Position numbers and translations under genes: made by a program. Below, piece by piece: positions 52,590-61,247 of a DNA stretch of 64,000 nt. Source of the DNA: Paractinoplanes lichenicola (GTDB lineage: Bacteria > Actinomycetota > Actinomycetes > Mycobacteriales > Micromonosporaceae); the NCBI RefSeq assembly GCF_016785085.1, contig NZ_JAENHO010000007.1:186001-250000 (forward strand). The letters run 5' to 3'. Below the pieces are notes generated by a model. The model did not search any database. It saw only the letters and a program-made list of their open reading frames with translations, and was not told the DNA's origin. Numbering within the stretch: the first letter of the stretch is position 1; each line of letters opens with the position of its first letter.

Positions 52590-52601
52590 GCTTATATAAG
52601 C
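52590..52601. promoter_or_regulatory. ArsR operator candidate GCTTATATAAGC
   Basis: A perfect 12-bp palindrome, AT-rich in a GC-rich setting, about 10 bp upstream of a TACCGT -10 box and in the -35 region of the ArsR gene. It fits an autorepressing ArsR-family site. Confidence 0.6.
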
Positions 52602-52610
52602 ACGACCTGA

Positions 52611-52616
52611 TACCGT
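52611..52616 (+). promoter_or_regulatory. -10 box (TACCGT) of the leaderless ArsR gene
   Basis: TACCGT lies 7 nt before the GTG at 52624 with no ribosome site between, consistent with leaderless transcription. Confidence 0.45.
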
Positions 52617-52623
52617 ACGGCTC

Positions 52624-52977
52624 GTGCACGCGTTCGATGTACTCGGGGATCCCGTACGGCGAAGGATTCTGGAGCTGCTCGCCGAGGGGGAGCAGAGCTC
52701 CGGGGCCGTCACCGACGTGATCCGCGCCGAGTTCGGAATCTCGCAGCCGGCCGTGTCGCAGCATCTCAAGGTGTTGCGGGACAACGGTTTCGCCACCGTG
52801 CGCCCGCAGGGGGCCCGCCGCCTCTACGCGGTCGACGACACCGCGCTGCGCGAGGCGGACGCGTGGCTCGCACGGTTTCGGCGCTTCTGGGCTCCTCACC
52901 TGGCCGCCATGGCCACCGAGGTGGCTCGGGGCAAACGACAGCGACGACTCGCAGACGAGGGAAGAACCGATGATTGA
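52624..52977 (+). CDS. ArsR-family winged-helix regulator
   Basis: A 117-residue regulator. The helix-turn-helix reads GISQPAVSQHLKVLRDNG, with DPVRRRILELLAEG as the first helix. The metal-binding Cys of ArsR/SmtB is absent, so it belongs to the non-metal group that pairs with SRPBCC proteins. Its end overlaps the SRPBCC gene by 8 bp. A palindrome upstream is its likely operator. Confidence 0.92.
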   Translation: MHAFDVLGDPVRRRILELLAEGEQSSGAVTDVIRAEFGISQPAVSQHLKVLRDNGFATVRPQGARRLYAVDDTALREADAWLARFRRFWAPHLAAMATEVARGKRQRRLADEGRTDD

Positions 52978-53617
52978 CGTCGACACTCAGATCAGCCAGG
53001 TCCGCCGCGAGCTGGGCAGCCGCACGCTCGAGGCGGGCGAGGCCCGCGTCTCCACGATCAGCCAGGTCTATCCGACCGGCATCGACGACCTGTGGGACGT
53101 GGTCACCAACCCCGAGCGCATCTCCCGCTGGTTCATGCCGGTCGAGGGCGAGCTCAAGGAGGGCGGCCACTATCAGCTCACCGGCAACGCGAGCGGCACG
53201 ATCACCAAGTGCGACAAGCCTTCCGCGTACGCGGCCACGTGGGAATACGCCGACCAGGTGAGCTGGATCGAGGTGCGGCTGACCCCCGAGGGCGACGGCA
53301 CCCGCTTCGAGCTCGAGCACGTGGCGCACGTGGCCGACGAGTGGTGGGACCAGTTCGGCCCCGGCGCGACCGGCGTGGGCTGGGACATGGGGCTGCTCGG
53401 CCTGGCCAATCACCTGACCGACCCGTCGGCGGTCCTCGATCCCGTGGTGATGGCGACCTGGCACGAGACGCCGGAGGGGCAGTCGTTCCTGCGCCAGTCG
53501 AGCGACCTGTGGGTGCGAGCGTCGATCGCCGCGGGCACCGACGAGCAGGCGGCCAAGGAGGCCGGCGAGCGCACGTACGCCTTCTACACCGGAACCGGCC
53601 CGGGCGCCGAGGGCTGA
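52970..53617 (+). CDS. SRPBCC (AHSA1-like) domain protein
   Basis: A 215-residue protein of the START/AHSA1 fold: IDDLWDVVTNPERISRWFMP at the N-terminus and RFELEHVAHVADEWWDQFG later, forming the hydrophobic ligand cavity. It is longer than single-domain AHSA1 proteins (about 150) through a helical C-terminus. It overlaps the ArsR gene by 8 bp, the standard ArsR-SRPBCC pair. Ligand and role are unknown; detoxification or stress response is often guessed. The convergent SARP gene begins only 4 bp past the stop. Confidence 0.9.
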   Translation: MIDVDTQISQVRRELGSRTLEAGEARVSTISQVYPTGIDDLWDVVTNPERISRWFMPVEGELKEGGHYQLTGNASGTITKCDKPSAYAATWEYADQVSWIEVRLTPEGDGTRFELEHVAHVADEWWDQFGPGATGVGWDMGLLGLANHLTDPSAVLDPVVMATWHETPEGQSFLRQSSDLWVRASIAAGTDEQAAKEAGERTYAFYTGTGPGAEG

Positions 53618-53621
53618 CGCG

Positions 53622-55505
53622 TCACAGATAGTCGTCGACCGGCCCGGCGGTGAGCACCCCACTGCCGGCGCCGGCGATCTGGCTGCGCGCGGGTGCGAGC
53701 GCAACTCGCGCACGTTCGAGCATCAAACGGTCGTCCACATTGAGCGCGGCCCGCGCGGTGAGCGCCCACAACGCCTCGGACAGCAGATCGGCCGGCGGCT
53801 CCGGAACCGTGCGCAGGGCCTCCCGCGCCCCGGCCCGATCCCCGGCCGCCAGCAGCAGATGCGGGCGCGCCCACGGCTCGTACGGGCCGAAATGCTCTTC
53901 GCTCACGATCCCCAGGCAGAGCAAGGCCAGCGGCAGCAGACCGTCCTCGAGCCCCGGCATCCCCGCGCCGTCCAGCCTGGCCGCGGCCGCGCGATAGGCC
54001 GCCTCCGACGGGTCGCGCATCGCCCGATACCACCCGGTGAACACCGCCACCAGCGGGATCTCGTGCTTCTCGGCCAGCCCGTCGACCGCCCGCGCGTGCT
54101 CGTCGCTGCCGTCGAAGTCCCCGCTCCCGGCGCGCGCCTGCATCCGGATCAAATGCCCGAGCACCTCGTACGTCGTCAGGCCGTGCCGCCGCGCGATCCC
54201 GAGCAACTCGGCCCCGATCGCATCCCGTTCCGGTGCCAGCCCGCAGCGGTAGCAGCTCTGCATGAACTGTCCGTTCAGGGCAAAGGCGAGCAGTCCCGGA
54301 TCGTCCAATGAGCGCGCGATCCTGATCGCTTGGTGCGCACATTCCCGCCCGTACGCACCCCCGACCGCGCCCCGCGACTCGAGCGCGACGGTCGTCAGCA
54401 GCCGAGCCTTCGCCGCCCCCTCCTGGCCCGGAAGTGCGCGTTTCGCCGCCGCCACGATGAGCGCAGCCTGCTCGGGATCGTCCGATCGCGTCCAGATCGC
54501 CGGCACGTCGTAGGCGCCGATCACCCGAGCCGTCAACGCGGGGTCGCCGAGCTCCTCGGCCGCGGCAACGGCAGCCACCCGATGCCGCCGCGCCGCCTCC
54601 AAGCCGCCGCCCCCGGTCACGGCCAGATCCCGCAGCAGCCCCACGGTCGAGTCGAGCCGCTTCCGAGCCCCCGCCGCGACGATCCGGTCGTAGTCGGCCG
54701 CCGCCGAGGCCCAGAGAGCTTCGGCCCCCGCTGCCGGTCGACCGGGTGCCGCGGCGTGCTCGCGAGTTGCCGGATCGGGCCGGGGTAAGTCCAGGTGACC
54801 GGCCCGGCGCAGGATGTCGGTCTCCAGCCGGGCCAGGGCCGGGCCGGGATCCAGGCCCAGCTGGCCGGTCAGCTTGTCGCGGGCGGTGCGCAGGACGGCG
54901 AGGGCGTCACCCTGGCGGTCGTCGCGATACAGGGCCAGGGCGAGCAGGCGCCACGCGTCCTCGCGCCACGGATGCTCGATCACGTGCGCGTCCAGGTCGG
55001 CGATCGCCTCGGCGGGCCGGCCCTGCGCGAGTCGCTCACCAGCGAGCAGTTCGACCGTACGGAGGCGCAGTTCGGTCAGCCGGGAGCGCTCGGCGTGCGC
55101 CCACGGCTCGGTCGCGAACTCGGCGTAGGCGGGACCGCGCCACAAACTGAGCGCTTCTTGCGCGTTGGTGCGCATCAACTGCTCGAACCGCCAGGAGTCG
55201 ACGTCCGTCGCGCGCAACGCGTAGCCCGGCCCCTCGGTGACCAGCAGGGCCGGGGGAGTGCGCGGCGGGCGATCGGGTTCGAGCGCGCGGCGCAGGGCGG
55301 CGACGAACGTCCGTACGGCGGAGACCGCACCCTCGGGCGGCACCGGCCAGAGATCGTCGACCAGGTGCCCGACCGGGACGACCCGGCCCTTGGCGACGAC
55401 CAGCCGGGCCAGCACCGCGCGGTGCCGGGGACCCTTGAGCGGAATCGGCCGTCCCTGCTCGTCCCAGGCCGTGACCGGGCCCAGCACCCCGAAACCGACA
55501 GTCAC
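53622..55505 (-). CDS. SARP/AfsR-type regulator (BTAD family)
   Basis: A 627-residue regulator. Residues ~5-95 are an OmpR-like winged helix (GPRHRAVLARLVVAKGRVV, then AVSAVRTFVAALRRALEP); ~100-245 are the bacterial transcriptional activation domain (BTAD) with TPR-like helices (RLTELRLRTVELLAGERLAQ). The last ~350 residues are helical repeats without a visible NB-ARC P-loop. SARPs bind heptameric direct repeats and activate secondary-metabolite genes, but no biosynthetic cluster is visible in this window. It diverges from a dehalogenase-like hydrolase gene with a 42-bp gap, a possible target. Confidence 0.9.
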   Translation of the reverse strand: MTVGFGVLGPVTAWDEQGRPIPLKGPRHRAVLARLVVAKGRVVPVGHLVDDLWPVPPEGAVSAVRTFVAALRRALEPDRPPRTPPALLVTEGPGYALRATDVDSWRFEQLMRTNAQEALSLWRGPAYAEFATEPWAHAERSRLTELRLRTVELLAGERLAQGRPAEAIADLDAHVIEHPWREDAWRLLALALYRDDRQGDALAVLRTARDKLTGQLGLDPGPALARLETDILRRAGHLDLPRPDPATREHAAAPGRPAAGAEALWASAAADYDRIVAAGARKRLDSTVGLLRDLAVTGGGGLEAARRHRVAAVAAAEELGDPALTARVIGAYDVPAIWTRSDDPEQAALIVAAAKRALPGQEGAAKARLLTTVALESRGAVGGAYGRECAHQAIRIARSLDDPGLLAFALNGQFMQSCYRCGLAPERDAIGAELLGIARRHGLTTYEVLGHLIRMQARAGSGDFDGSDEHARAVDGLAEKHEIPLVAVFTGWYRAMRDPSEAAYRAAAARLDGAGMPGLEDGLLPLALLCLGIVSEEHFGPYEPWARPHLLLAAGDRAGAREALRTVPEPPADLLSEALWALTARAALNVDDRLMLERARVALAPARSQIAGAGSGVLTAGPVDDYL

Positions 55506-55547
55506 CGCGCAACGGTAACGCTCATCGGTTGCTCATTCGCGCACCCC

Positions 55548-56423
55548 ATGCTCGGTGACATGGTTGAACAGCACAAAGTGCGCGTGGACGACGACGTCGA
55601 ACTGTTCGTGACCGTGCGCGGCTCCGGCCGCCCGATCGTCCTGCTGCACGGTTTCCCCCAGACCCACCTGATGTGGCGGCACGTGGCCGCCGACCTGGCC
55701 GCCGACCACACCGTGATCTGCCCGGACCTGCGCGGCTACGGCGCCAGCGACAAGCCGGCCGGCGACTACTCCAAGCGCACGATGGCGCGCGACATCGTCC
55801 GGCTCGCCCAGGCGCTCGGTCACGAGCAGTTCGCGCTGGCCGGGCACGATCGGGGTGCGCTGGTCGCCATCCGGGCGGGCCTCGACCACCCGGCCCACGT
55901 CACCCATCTGGCCTCGCTCGACGTGCTGCCGACCCTGGACATGTGGAACGTCATGCACGGCGAGTCCGCGGCGGTCGGCTTCCACCTGTATCTGATGGCC
56001 CAGCCGCCAGGCCTGCCCGAGCGCATGATCGCCGCGTCGGCCGACGACTTCTTCGGCTACTTCCTCGACCTGTGGACCCGCGACCCGGCCGCCATCCCGC
56101 CCGACGTGCGCGCCCGGTATCTGGAGGCCTGCCGCAACGCCGTCCCGTCGATCGTGGCCGACTACCGGGCCTCGGCCGGCGTCGACCTCGACCACGACCG
56201 GGCGGACCGGGCCGCCGGCCGCACCCTGACGATGCCGGTGACCGTTCTCCAACAGGACTGGGGTTCTCAGCTGGGCTTCGACGCCGCGGCCCTGTGGCGG
56301 GCGTGGGCGCCCGACCTTCGGCACGTGCCGGTCACCTGCGGGCACTTCATGGCCGAGGAAGCCCCTGACCTGGTCGCCAAGGAGCTGCGGACGCTGCTGG
56401 CGCGCCCGGCTAACCGACAATAA
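55548..56423 (+). CDS. alpha/beta hydrolase, haloacetate dehalogenase/epoxide hydrolase-like
   Basis: A 291-residue protein (289 or so if the ATG at 55560 is used). The nucleophile motif is AGHDRGA with Asp, as in fluoroacetate dehalogenases and epoxide hydrolases; HGFPQTHLMW gives the oxyanion hole, DLRGYGASDKP a conserved strand and CGHFMAEEAP the catalytic His. Haloacetate dehalogenases hydrolyse halogenated acids to hydroxy acids. Substrate residues were not individually checked. It diverges from the SARP gene. A convincing ribosome site is missing, so the start is uncertain within 12 bp. Confidence 0.85.
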   Translation: MLGDMVEQHKVRVDDDVELFVTVRGSGRPIVLLHGFPQTHLMWRHVAADLAADHTVICPDLRGYGASDKPAGDYSKRTMARDIVRLAQALGHEQFALAGHDRGALVAIRAGLDHPAHVTHLASLDVLPTLDMWNVMHGESAAVGFHLYLMAQPPGLPERMIAASADDFFGYFLDLWTRDPAAIPPDVRARYLEACRNAVPSIVADYRASAGVDLDHDRADRAAGRTLTMPVTVLQQDWGSQLGFDAAALWRAWAPDLRHVPVTCGHFMAEEAPDLVAKELRTLLARPANRQ

Positions 56424-56435
56424 CGACAAATCGGA

Positions 56436-56441
56436 TAGGGT
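56436..56441 (+). promoter_or_regulatory. -10 box (TAGGGT) of a leaderless gene
   Basis: TAGGGT lies 7 nt before the ATG at 56449, with no ribosome site. It fits the leaderless pattern seen elsewhere in the window. Confidence 0.5.
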
Positions 56442-56448
56442 GGCGGTC

Positions 56449-57093
56449 ATGCGTCGCAGCTCCGCCTTCCTCACGGCCCTGGTCACCGCCACCCTCCCCG
56501 CCCTGCTCATGCCGATCGCGCCCGCCCAGGCCTCCCCGCCGCTGACCGATAGGCCCGCCCCGGCCTCCCTGCCGCTGCCCGCCCCGGCCGCCGGCGAGGT
56601 GACCGCCCGCAAAGCGCCCGGCGGCGACGTCGTACGAGGCAAGCCCGAGAACGCCGCCCCCGTCGACCTCGTCGGCCTCGACTTCCAGCTGATCAACGCG
56701 GCCAGCCGCTGGTGCCTGACCGCCGAGCTGACCGAGCTGCCCTGCGCGACCACCGACCCGTACCGCTGGCGTTTCCGCCCCGCCGACGCCACCGGCACGT
56801 TCGAGATCCTCAGCGTCCGAGCCAACCGCTGCCTGACGATGCCCGGTGCCACCACCACCCCCGGCGCCCGAGCCGGCCTGGCCCCGTGCGCCGCCGTCCC
56901 GTCCCGCCGCTGGCAACTGCGCGACGCCCCCGGCGACACCGCCAAGGTCGTCAACACCCGTACGGGAAAGTGCCTGCAGATCCAAAGTGGCGTGGCTGTC
57001 CAGGACTCCTGCGCCGGCAACCAAGGCACCCGCCGCTGGACCGTCCGCGTCGTCGGCCTGCCCTTCATCGGGACAACCCGCACCGGCAAGTAG
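56449..57093 (+). CDS. secreted ricin-type beta-trefoil lectin-like protein
   Basis: A 214-residue exported protein. A signal peptide ends near APAQAS (about residue 27); an Ala/Pro-rich linker leads to a beta-trefoil of about 125 residues with three sub-repeats (INAASRWCLTAE, SVRANRCLTMPG, VVNTRTGKCLQI) and paired Cys. The QxW signature of ricin lectins is degenerate (RRW). It should bind a carbohydrate or other ligand outside the cell. It starts 25 bp after the hydrolase gene but has its own leaderless promoter. No catalytic domain is attached. Confidence 0.85.
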   Translation: MRRSSAFLTALVTATLPALLMPIAPAQASPPLTDRPAPASLPLPAPAAGEVTARKAPGGDVVRGKPENAAPVDLVGLDFQLINAASRWCLTAELTELPCATTDPYRWRFRPADATGTFEILSVRANRCLTMPGATTTPGARAGLAPCAAVPSRRWQLRDAPGDTAKVVNTRTGKCLQIQSGVAVQDSCAGNQGTRRWTVRVVGLPFIGTTRTGK

Positions 57094-57095
57094 CC

Positions 57096-57212
57096 GGCTG
57101 CGCTTGCAAGTGGCCGAGCCCACCTGCGCTCGCAAAGTGGCCGCGCGCCAGCGAAAGCCGCCCGCGCGTTCAAAATTCGCCCGCGCGTACAAGTGGCTCC
57201 CGCGCTCGCAAG
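57096..57212 (+). repeat. degenerate repeats around GCGCTCGCAAGTGGC
   Basis: Within the 371-bp gap 57094-57464 a short motif recurs four to five times in degenerate form: GCGCTTGCAAGTGGCC (57100), GCGCTCGCAAAGTGGCC (57126), GCGCGTTCAAAATTCGCC, GCGCGTACAAGTGGCT and GCGCTCGCAAGTCGCT. No coding frame fits them. They could be protein-binding sites or a decayed array. Confidence 0.5.
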
Positions 57213-57228
57213 TCGCTTCCCGGCCGCC

Positions 57229-57255
57229 TGTGGACAACTCCGCGGCTGTGGACAA
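57229..57255 (-). repeat. pair of DnaA-box-like sequences (TTGTCCACA)
   Basis: TGTGGACAA occurs at 57229-57237 and 57247-57255, both reading TTGTCCACA on the minus strand, the usual high-GC actinobacterial DnaA-box form. They lie 18 bp apart, right after the degenerate repeats. Confidence 0.45.
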
Positions 57256-57464
57256 CCCCACCCGTCGGCTTGACAGCGGGGTAGCGTCAGCGCCGACTCC
57301 CCGTGGTGGGCGGGGGTTGGGGATGGCCGTACAGGCGGAGGGAAGATCAAGACCAACGGAGCGTGATCGTGTTGCGCCCGTCAGGGATTGTGGTGATGGG
57401 GATGGATTCCACCGTGGTGTGTTTGGTTGGATGCCCTCTCAGCCCCTGACGAGACGGGACGTCC

Positions 57465-58721
57465 ATGCGCCGCGCTTTCACCGCCACGCTCGTTGTCGGC
57501 GTCCTGCTCCTCACGGTCGGGTTGGTGATCTCGCGGCCCGAGCGTCCCCGGGTCGCGATCGCCGCCGGGGCCGGGCCGAGCAAGCCGGCCACCCCCTTCG
57601 ACCAGGCCCTGGCCGCCCTCGAGAAGCACGCCGAGGCCCTGGTCGCGGGGGACGAGCAGGGCTGGCTGGCGGCCGTCGACACGCCGCTGAAGACCCGCTA
57701 CCGCAACATGTTCCGCTCGTTGCGGGCCCTCGAGGTGACCCGCTTCGACTACGAGACGGGCGTGGGGCAGCCGGTCAAGGGCAACCCCACGGCGGTCTCC
57801 TTCCGCACCGAGGTCAAATACTGCCTCGGCACCGACATGTGCCCCGGCAAGCCGGGCAGCGAGTGGCAGGGCCCGCCGCACATCGAGCAGCGCCTCATCA
57901 TGCGTCAGGTCGCCGGGCGTTACGTGATCAGCACCGCCGCCCCGGGCCCGAGCGAGGATCCGCGCCGGCCCGCGCCGTGGGAGAACGGTGAGCTGGTCGC
58001 GTTGCGCGGCAGCCGGGTGACCCTGTTCGCCGCGCCCTCGCAGCGTGACTATCTCGAGCGGGTGCTGCCGCTGGCCGAGGCGGCGGCCCGGGTCGACGAC
58101 CGTTACGCGGCCCTGATCGGCACGCAGCAGTCCCGCTACCGTATCTATCTGGCCGGCGAGGCCCAGTGGCGCTCCTGGTACGGCGGCGAGGAGAGCGACT
58201 GGGCGATCGGCCTCGCCATCCCGCTCAACATGTACGGCATCGACGTCATGCTGCGGATGAAGGAGCTGGACGACAACCCGGTCATGCTCCGGGTGGCCCT
58301 GCAGCACGAGCTCGGCCACGTCGTGACGCTGTCCGGCGCCTACCGGGCCGACGCCGCCGAGGACACGTGGCTGAGCGAGGGCATCGCCGAATACATCGGC
58401 TGGTGGCCGGTCGGCGGTGGCAAGACGCTGCGGCGCGGAAGCGTGCGGTGGGCCCTGGAAAAGAAGTCTCAAAAGAGCATGGTCCCGGCCCAGCCCGGCC
58501 CCGAAGCGGCCGCCAGAGCAGGTGACGCGTTCTACGGACTGAGTCACCTGGCCGTCGACTGCATGGCCGAGAAGTACGGCGATCAGAAGCTCTTCACGTT
58601 CGTGCGGCTCGTGCTGACCCAGGACAACGAGCTCGACCAGGCCGCCCGGGACGCGTACGGGGTCCCCTTCGCCACGGTCGACCGGGCGTGTGTGAAGTGG
58701 GTCCGGCAGCAGGTGCTATAG
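57465..58721 (+). CDS. membrane-anchored MA-clan metallopeptidase-like protein
   Basis: A 418-residue protein. An N-terminal hydrophobic helix (about 6-22) exports or anchors it. The zinc motif is HELGH (H281, E282, H285) with a downstream WLSEGIAEY whose Glu305 would be the third ligand, the peptidase-MA (gluzincin) pattern. The N-terminal 200 residues have an NTF2/SnoaL-like feel (ALEKHAEALVAGDEQGWLAAV) and no named domain. GACGGGA precedes the ATG. It should cleave peptides outside the cell; the target is unknown. It ends 7 bp before the LLM oxidoreductase gene. Confidence 0.8.
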   Translation: MRRAFTATLVVGVLLLTVGLVISRPERPRVAIAAGAGPSKPATPFDQALAALEKHAEALVAGDEQGWLAAVDTPLKTRYRNMFRSLRALEVTRFDYETGVGQPVKGNPTAVSFRTEVKYCLGTDMCPGKPGSEWQGPPHIEQRLIMRQVAGRYVISTAAPGPSEDPRRPAPWENGELVALRGSRVTLFAAPSQRDYLERVLPLAEAAARVDDRYAALIGTQQSRYRIYLAGEAQWRSWYGGEESDWAIGLAIPLNMYGIDVMLRMKELDDNPVMLRVALQHELGHVVTLSGAYRADAAEDTWLSEGIAEYIGWWPVGGGKTLRRGSVRWALEKKSQKSMVPAQPGPEAAARAGDAFYGLSHLAVDCMAEKYGDQKLFTFVRLVLTQDNELDQAARDAYGVPFATVDRACVKWVRQQVL

Positions 58722-58728
58722 CTGAGGC

Positions 58729-59721
58729 ATGCTGGTTGATTTCGCCGCCGATGTCGCGGCCACGCCGATCCAGGTCGAGTCGGCCGCGGTGACCGCCGAG
58801 CGGGACGGGTACGACGGTTTCGCCGCCGCCGAGACGAAGCACGACGTCTTCCCGGCGCTCGCCCTGGCGGCCCGGGCCACCGAGCGCATCACCCTGCAGT
58901 CGGCCATCGCGGTCGCCTTCTCGCGCAACCCGATGAATGTGTCCGTGCTCGCCAACGACCTGCAGCTGATCAGCGAGGGCCGCTTCCAGCTGGGCCTCGG
59001 TTCCCAGGTGCAGGCGCACATCGAGCGCCGGTTCGCGATGCCGTGGGGCAAGCCGGCCGCGCGCATGGAGGAGTTCGTGCGGGCGGTGCGGGCCATCTGG
59101 GCGGCGTGGGGCGGCGAGCGGCTGGCCTTTCGCGGCGAGTTCTACCGGCACACGTTGATGACCGATTTCTTCAACCCCGGCCCCAACCCGTACGGGAATC
59201 CGCCTGTGCTGGTGGCCGCGGTGGGCGAGCACATGACCAGGACCGCCGGGCGCGTCGCCGACGGGCTGCTCGTGCACCCGTTGACCAGCGCGGATTATCT
59301 CAGGCAGCGAACCCTGCCGGCGCTGCGCGAGGCCCGCGGCGGCAGCCTCGACGACTTCACGGTCTGCCTGTCGGCCATGGTCGTGCTGGGCGAGACCGAG
59401 GCCGAGCGATCCCGGGCCGAGCAGGCGGTCAAGGGCCAGATCGCCTTCTACGCCTCCACGCCCGCTTATCGAGCGGTGCTCGACATGCACGGCTGGGGCG
59501 AGCTGGCCGACCAGCTCAACAAGCTGTCCCGCAGGCAGGCCTGGGACGAGATGACCGCCCTGATCAGCGACGACGTGCTCGACACGTTCGCCGTCACCGG
59601 CGGGGCGGCGCTGCGCGAACGGTTCGCCGGGCTGGTCGGCCGCATCTCGCTCTACACGCCCTACGAGATCGACCCCGCGGTCAAGGCGAGCTCGTCGTCC
59701 AGCGTCGCGACCGAGCCCTGA
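58729..59721 (+). CDS. LLM-class (F420-dependent type) oxidoreductase
   Basis: A 330-residue luciferase-like TIM barrel. Conserved parts are AAETKHDVFPALALAA, ALAFSRNPM-type loop (AVAFSRNPMNVSV) and the PVLVAAVGEHMTRTAGRVADG region that contacts the deazaflavin phosphate. In actinomycetes such proteins usually use cofactor F420 for hydride transfer on varied substrates; FMN use is the alternative. It lies 7 bp after the peptidase gene and is probably co-transcribed. Its last 61 bp overlap the convergent secreted hydrolase gene. Confidence 0.9.
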   Translation: MLVDFAADVAATPIQVESAAVTAERDGYDGFAAAETKHDVFPALALAARATERITLQSAIAVAFSRNPMNVSVLANDLQLISEGRFQLGLGSQVQAHIERRFAMPWGKPAARMEEFVRAVRAIWAAWGGERLAFRGEFYRHTLMTDFFNPGPNPYGNPPVLVAAVGEHMTRTAGRVADGLLVHPLTSADYLRQRTLPALREARGGSLDDFTVCLSAMVVLGETEAERSRAEQAVKGQIAFYASTPAYRAVLDMHGWGELADQLNKLSRRQAWDEMTALISDDVLDTFAVTGGAALRERFAGLVGRISLYTPYEIDPAVKASSSSSVATEP

Positions 59722-60605
59722 GCCGCCGCCTCCTCCAGCGCGGGCGCGCCGCCGTAGAAGCTCCACCGCAGGAACGCCGCCGTGGTCCCGCTGACCGCGG
59801 CGAAATCGGCGTTCGTGGTCTGGTGGCCGCCCTCGGTGATCGACAGCATCGCCCGTGACCAGGGAACCGCCTCGTAGACCGTACGCGCCGCGGAGTACTT
59901 GACCGAGGTGTCCGCGCGGCCGTGCACGAGCAGCACGGCCGCGGCGGGGCCGGTGAACGGCGTACCCAGGAAGTCGGTTCCGGCGATCAGGATGCCGGCC
60001 GAGAGCCGCTCGTCGCGGTGGGCACTGAACAGGCCGGCCGTGGTGATGCCGCCGCCCGAGTGCCCGGCCGCGGCCAGCCGGGAGGTGTCGAGCTTGCCCC
60101 GCAGCGGCCCGCCGCCCGAGGTGTTGCGCTCGACGATGCGGGTGAGCACCTCCGACGCGTCCTCGGGCTGGTTGACCAGGTCGTACGCGTTGAAACTGGA
60201 CGTGCCGAGCGAGGTGTGAGGGTAGCTCGGGGCCGCCACCACGAACCCGGCGAGGGCCCAGCTGACCAGCAGCGCCGCGTAGTCGTCGGGCTTGGAGTGC
60301 AGGCCGTGGCTGAAGAGCACGACGGGGTAGGGGCCGTGGCCGACCGGATACCAGACGCGGGTCGGCAGGGCCCGGCCGTCACGCGCGAACGAGAAGTCGT
60401 GCCGCCCGACGGTCCTGACCCCGCCGGGCGCCCGGCCGGTCCGGGGCACGTACGGGGTCACGGGCCGGGCCGGCAGCGTCGAGTTCTTGGTCGACGAGAG
60501 CACGGTCCGTTCGGCGGCCGAGGCCTGCCCCGCCTTCACCGCGAGTCCTCCGGCCGCGGCCGCCGACATGCTGAGCAACAGTGTTCGTCTACGCACTCGC
60601 CTCAC
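59661..60605 (-). CDS. secreted alpha/beta hydrolase (cutinase/PAF-acetylhydrolase-like)
   Basis: A 314-residue exported hydrolase from the GTG at 60605; a GTG at 60596 is also possible. The N-terminus RRVRRRTLLLS is followed by an Ala/Gly stretch ending GQASA, a probable Tat-type signal. Catalytic parts are VVLFSHGLHS (oxyanion), AGHSGGG (Ser nucleophile), HGRADTSVKY (Asp) and GGHQTTN (His). Similar proteins are extracellular polyester or lipid hydrolases. The 3' end overlaps the LLM gene by 61 bp. It follows the DUF427 gene after 22 bp on the same strand. Confidence 0.86.
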   Translation of the reverse strand: MRRVRRRTLLLSMSAAAAGGLAVKAGQASAAERTVLSSTKNSTLPARPVTPYVPRTGRAPGGVRTVGRHDFSFARDGRALPTRVWYPVGHGPYPVVLFSHGLHSKPDDYAALLVSWALAGFVVAAPSYPHTSLGTSSFNAYDLVNQPEDASEVLTRIVERNTSGGGPLRGKLDTSRLAAAGHSGGGITTAGLFSAHRDERLSAGILIAGTDFLGTPFTGPAAAVLLVHGRADTSVKYSAARTVYEAVPWSRAMLSITEGGHQTTNADFAAVSGTTAAFLRWSFYGGAPALEEAAAQGSVATLDDELALTAGSIS

Positions 60606-60627
60606 GCTGCCGCGCGGGGCTGTGGTT

Positions 60628-61014
60628 TCACTGTGGCGCGGCTGTGACCTCGATCGAGTCGACCCGGTCGGGGTAGAACGCCACGTGGTCCTTGATCTGC
60701 GCCACGGCCTCGCGCGGATCCTCGTAGACCCAGAGGGCGTCGACGGACTTCTCGCCGCCGGCCGGGATCGAGTAGTAGCTGGCGTCACCCTTGTACGGGC
60801 AGTAGGTCGTGGTGGACGTGCGCTCGAGCAGCGACCGGTCGACGTCGCCGATCGGGATGTACGGCACCGGCGGATAGTTCGACTCCTGCAACGTCTGCGC
60901 GCTGTGGGTGTCCGCGACGACCTTGCCGCCCACCTTCACCACGATGTGGGCGGTGCTGGGCGTGATGGTGATGGGGTGGTCGGGACCGGGAACCAGCTCG
61001 GGACGGTCGGACAT
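60628..61014 (-). CDS. DUF427 family protein
   Basis: A 128-residue single-domain protein. The family's CPYKGDASYY motif and the N-terminal VVKVGGKVVADTHSAQTL are clear. Members are small beta-rich proteins without a settled biochemical role. AGGAG lies 5 nt before the ATG at 61014. It is upstream of the secreted hydrolase gene on the same strand. The 233-bp gap to the next gene on the right shows no further gene; no confident promoter was found in it. Confidence 0.92.
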   Translation of the reverse strand: MSDRPELVPGPDHPITITPSTAHIVVKVGGKVVADTHSAQTLQESNYPPVPYIPIGDVDRSLLERTSTTTYCPYKGDASYYSIPAGGEKSVDALWVYEDPREAVAQIKDHVAFYPDRVDSIEVTAAPQ

Positions 61015-61247
61015 GACAACTCCTTGAGGTCTCTGCGGTCTGCTCTGAACTCAATCCGCTCTCACACACCACCATTCCCGCTGCGCGTGGCGCATACCGC
61101 GAGCGCGGCGTCAGCCTCGCCACGGTTTTCGGAACCTATATCCATCCCTACCTCAACCGAACGGCCCAAAGGACGCTGTTGCCGCATACCGCTCGAAACG
61201 ACGTGATGGTCTGGGGGTGCACAAATCGGCTCGAGGAAGGGTGAACC

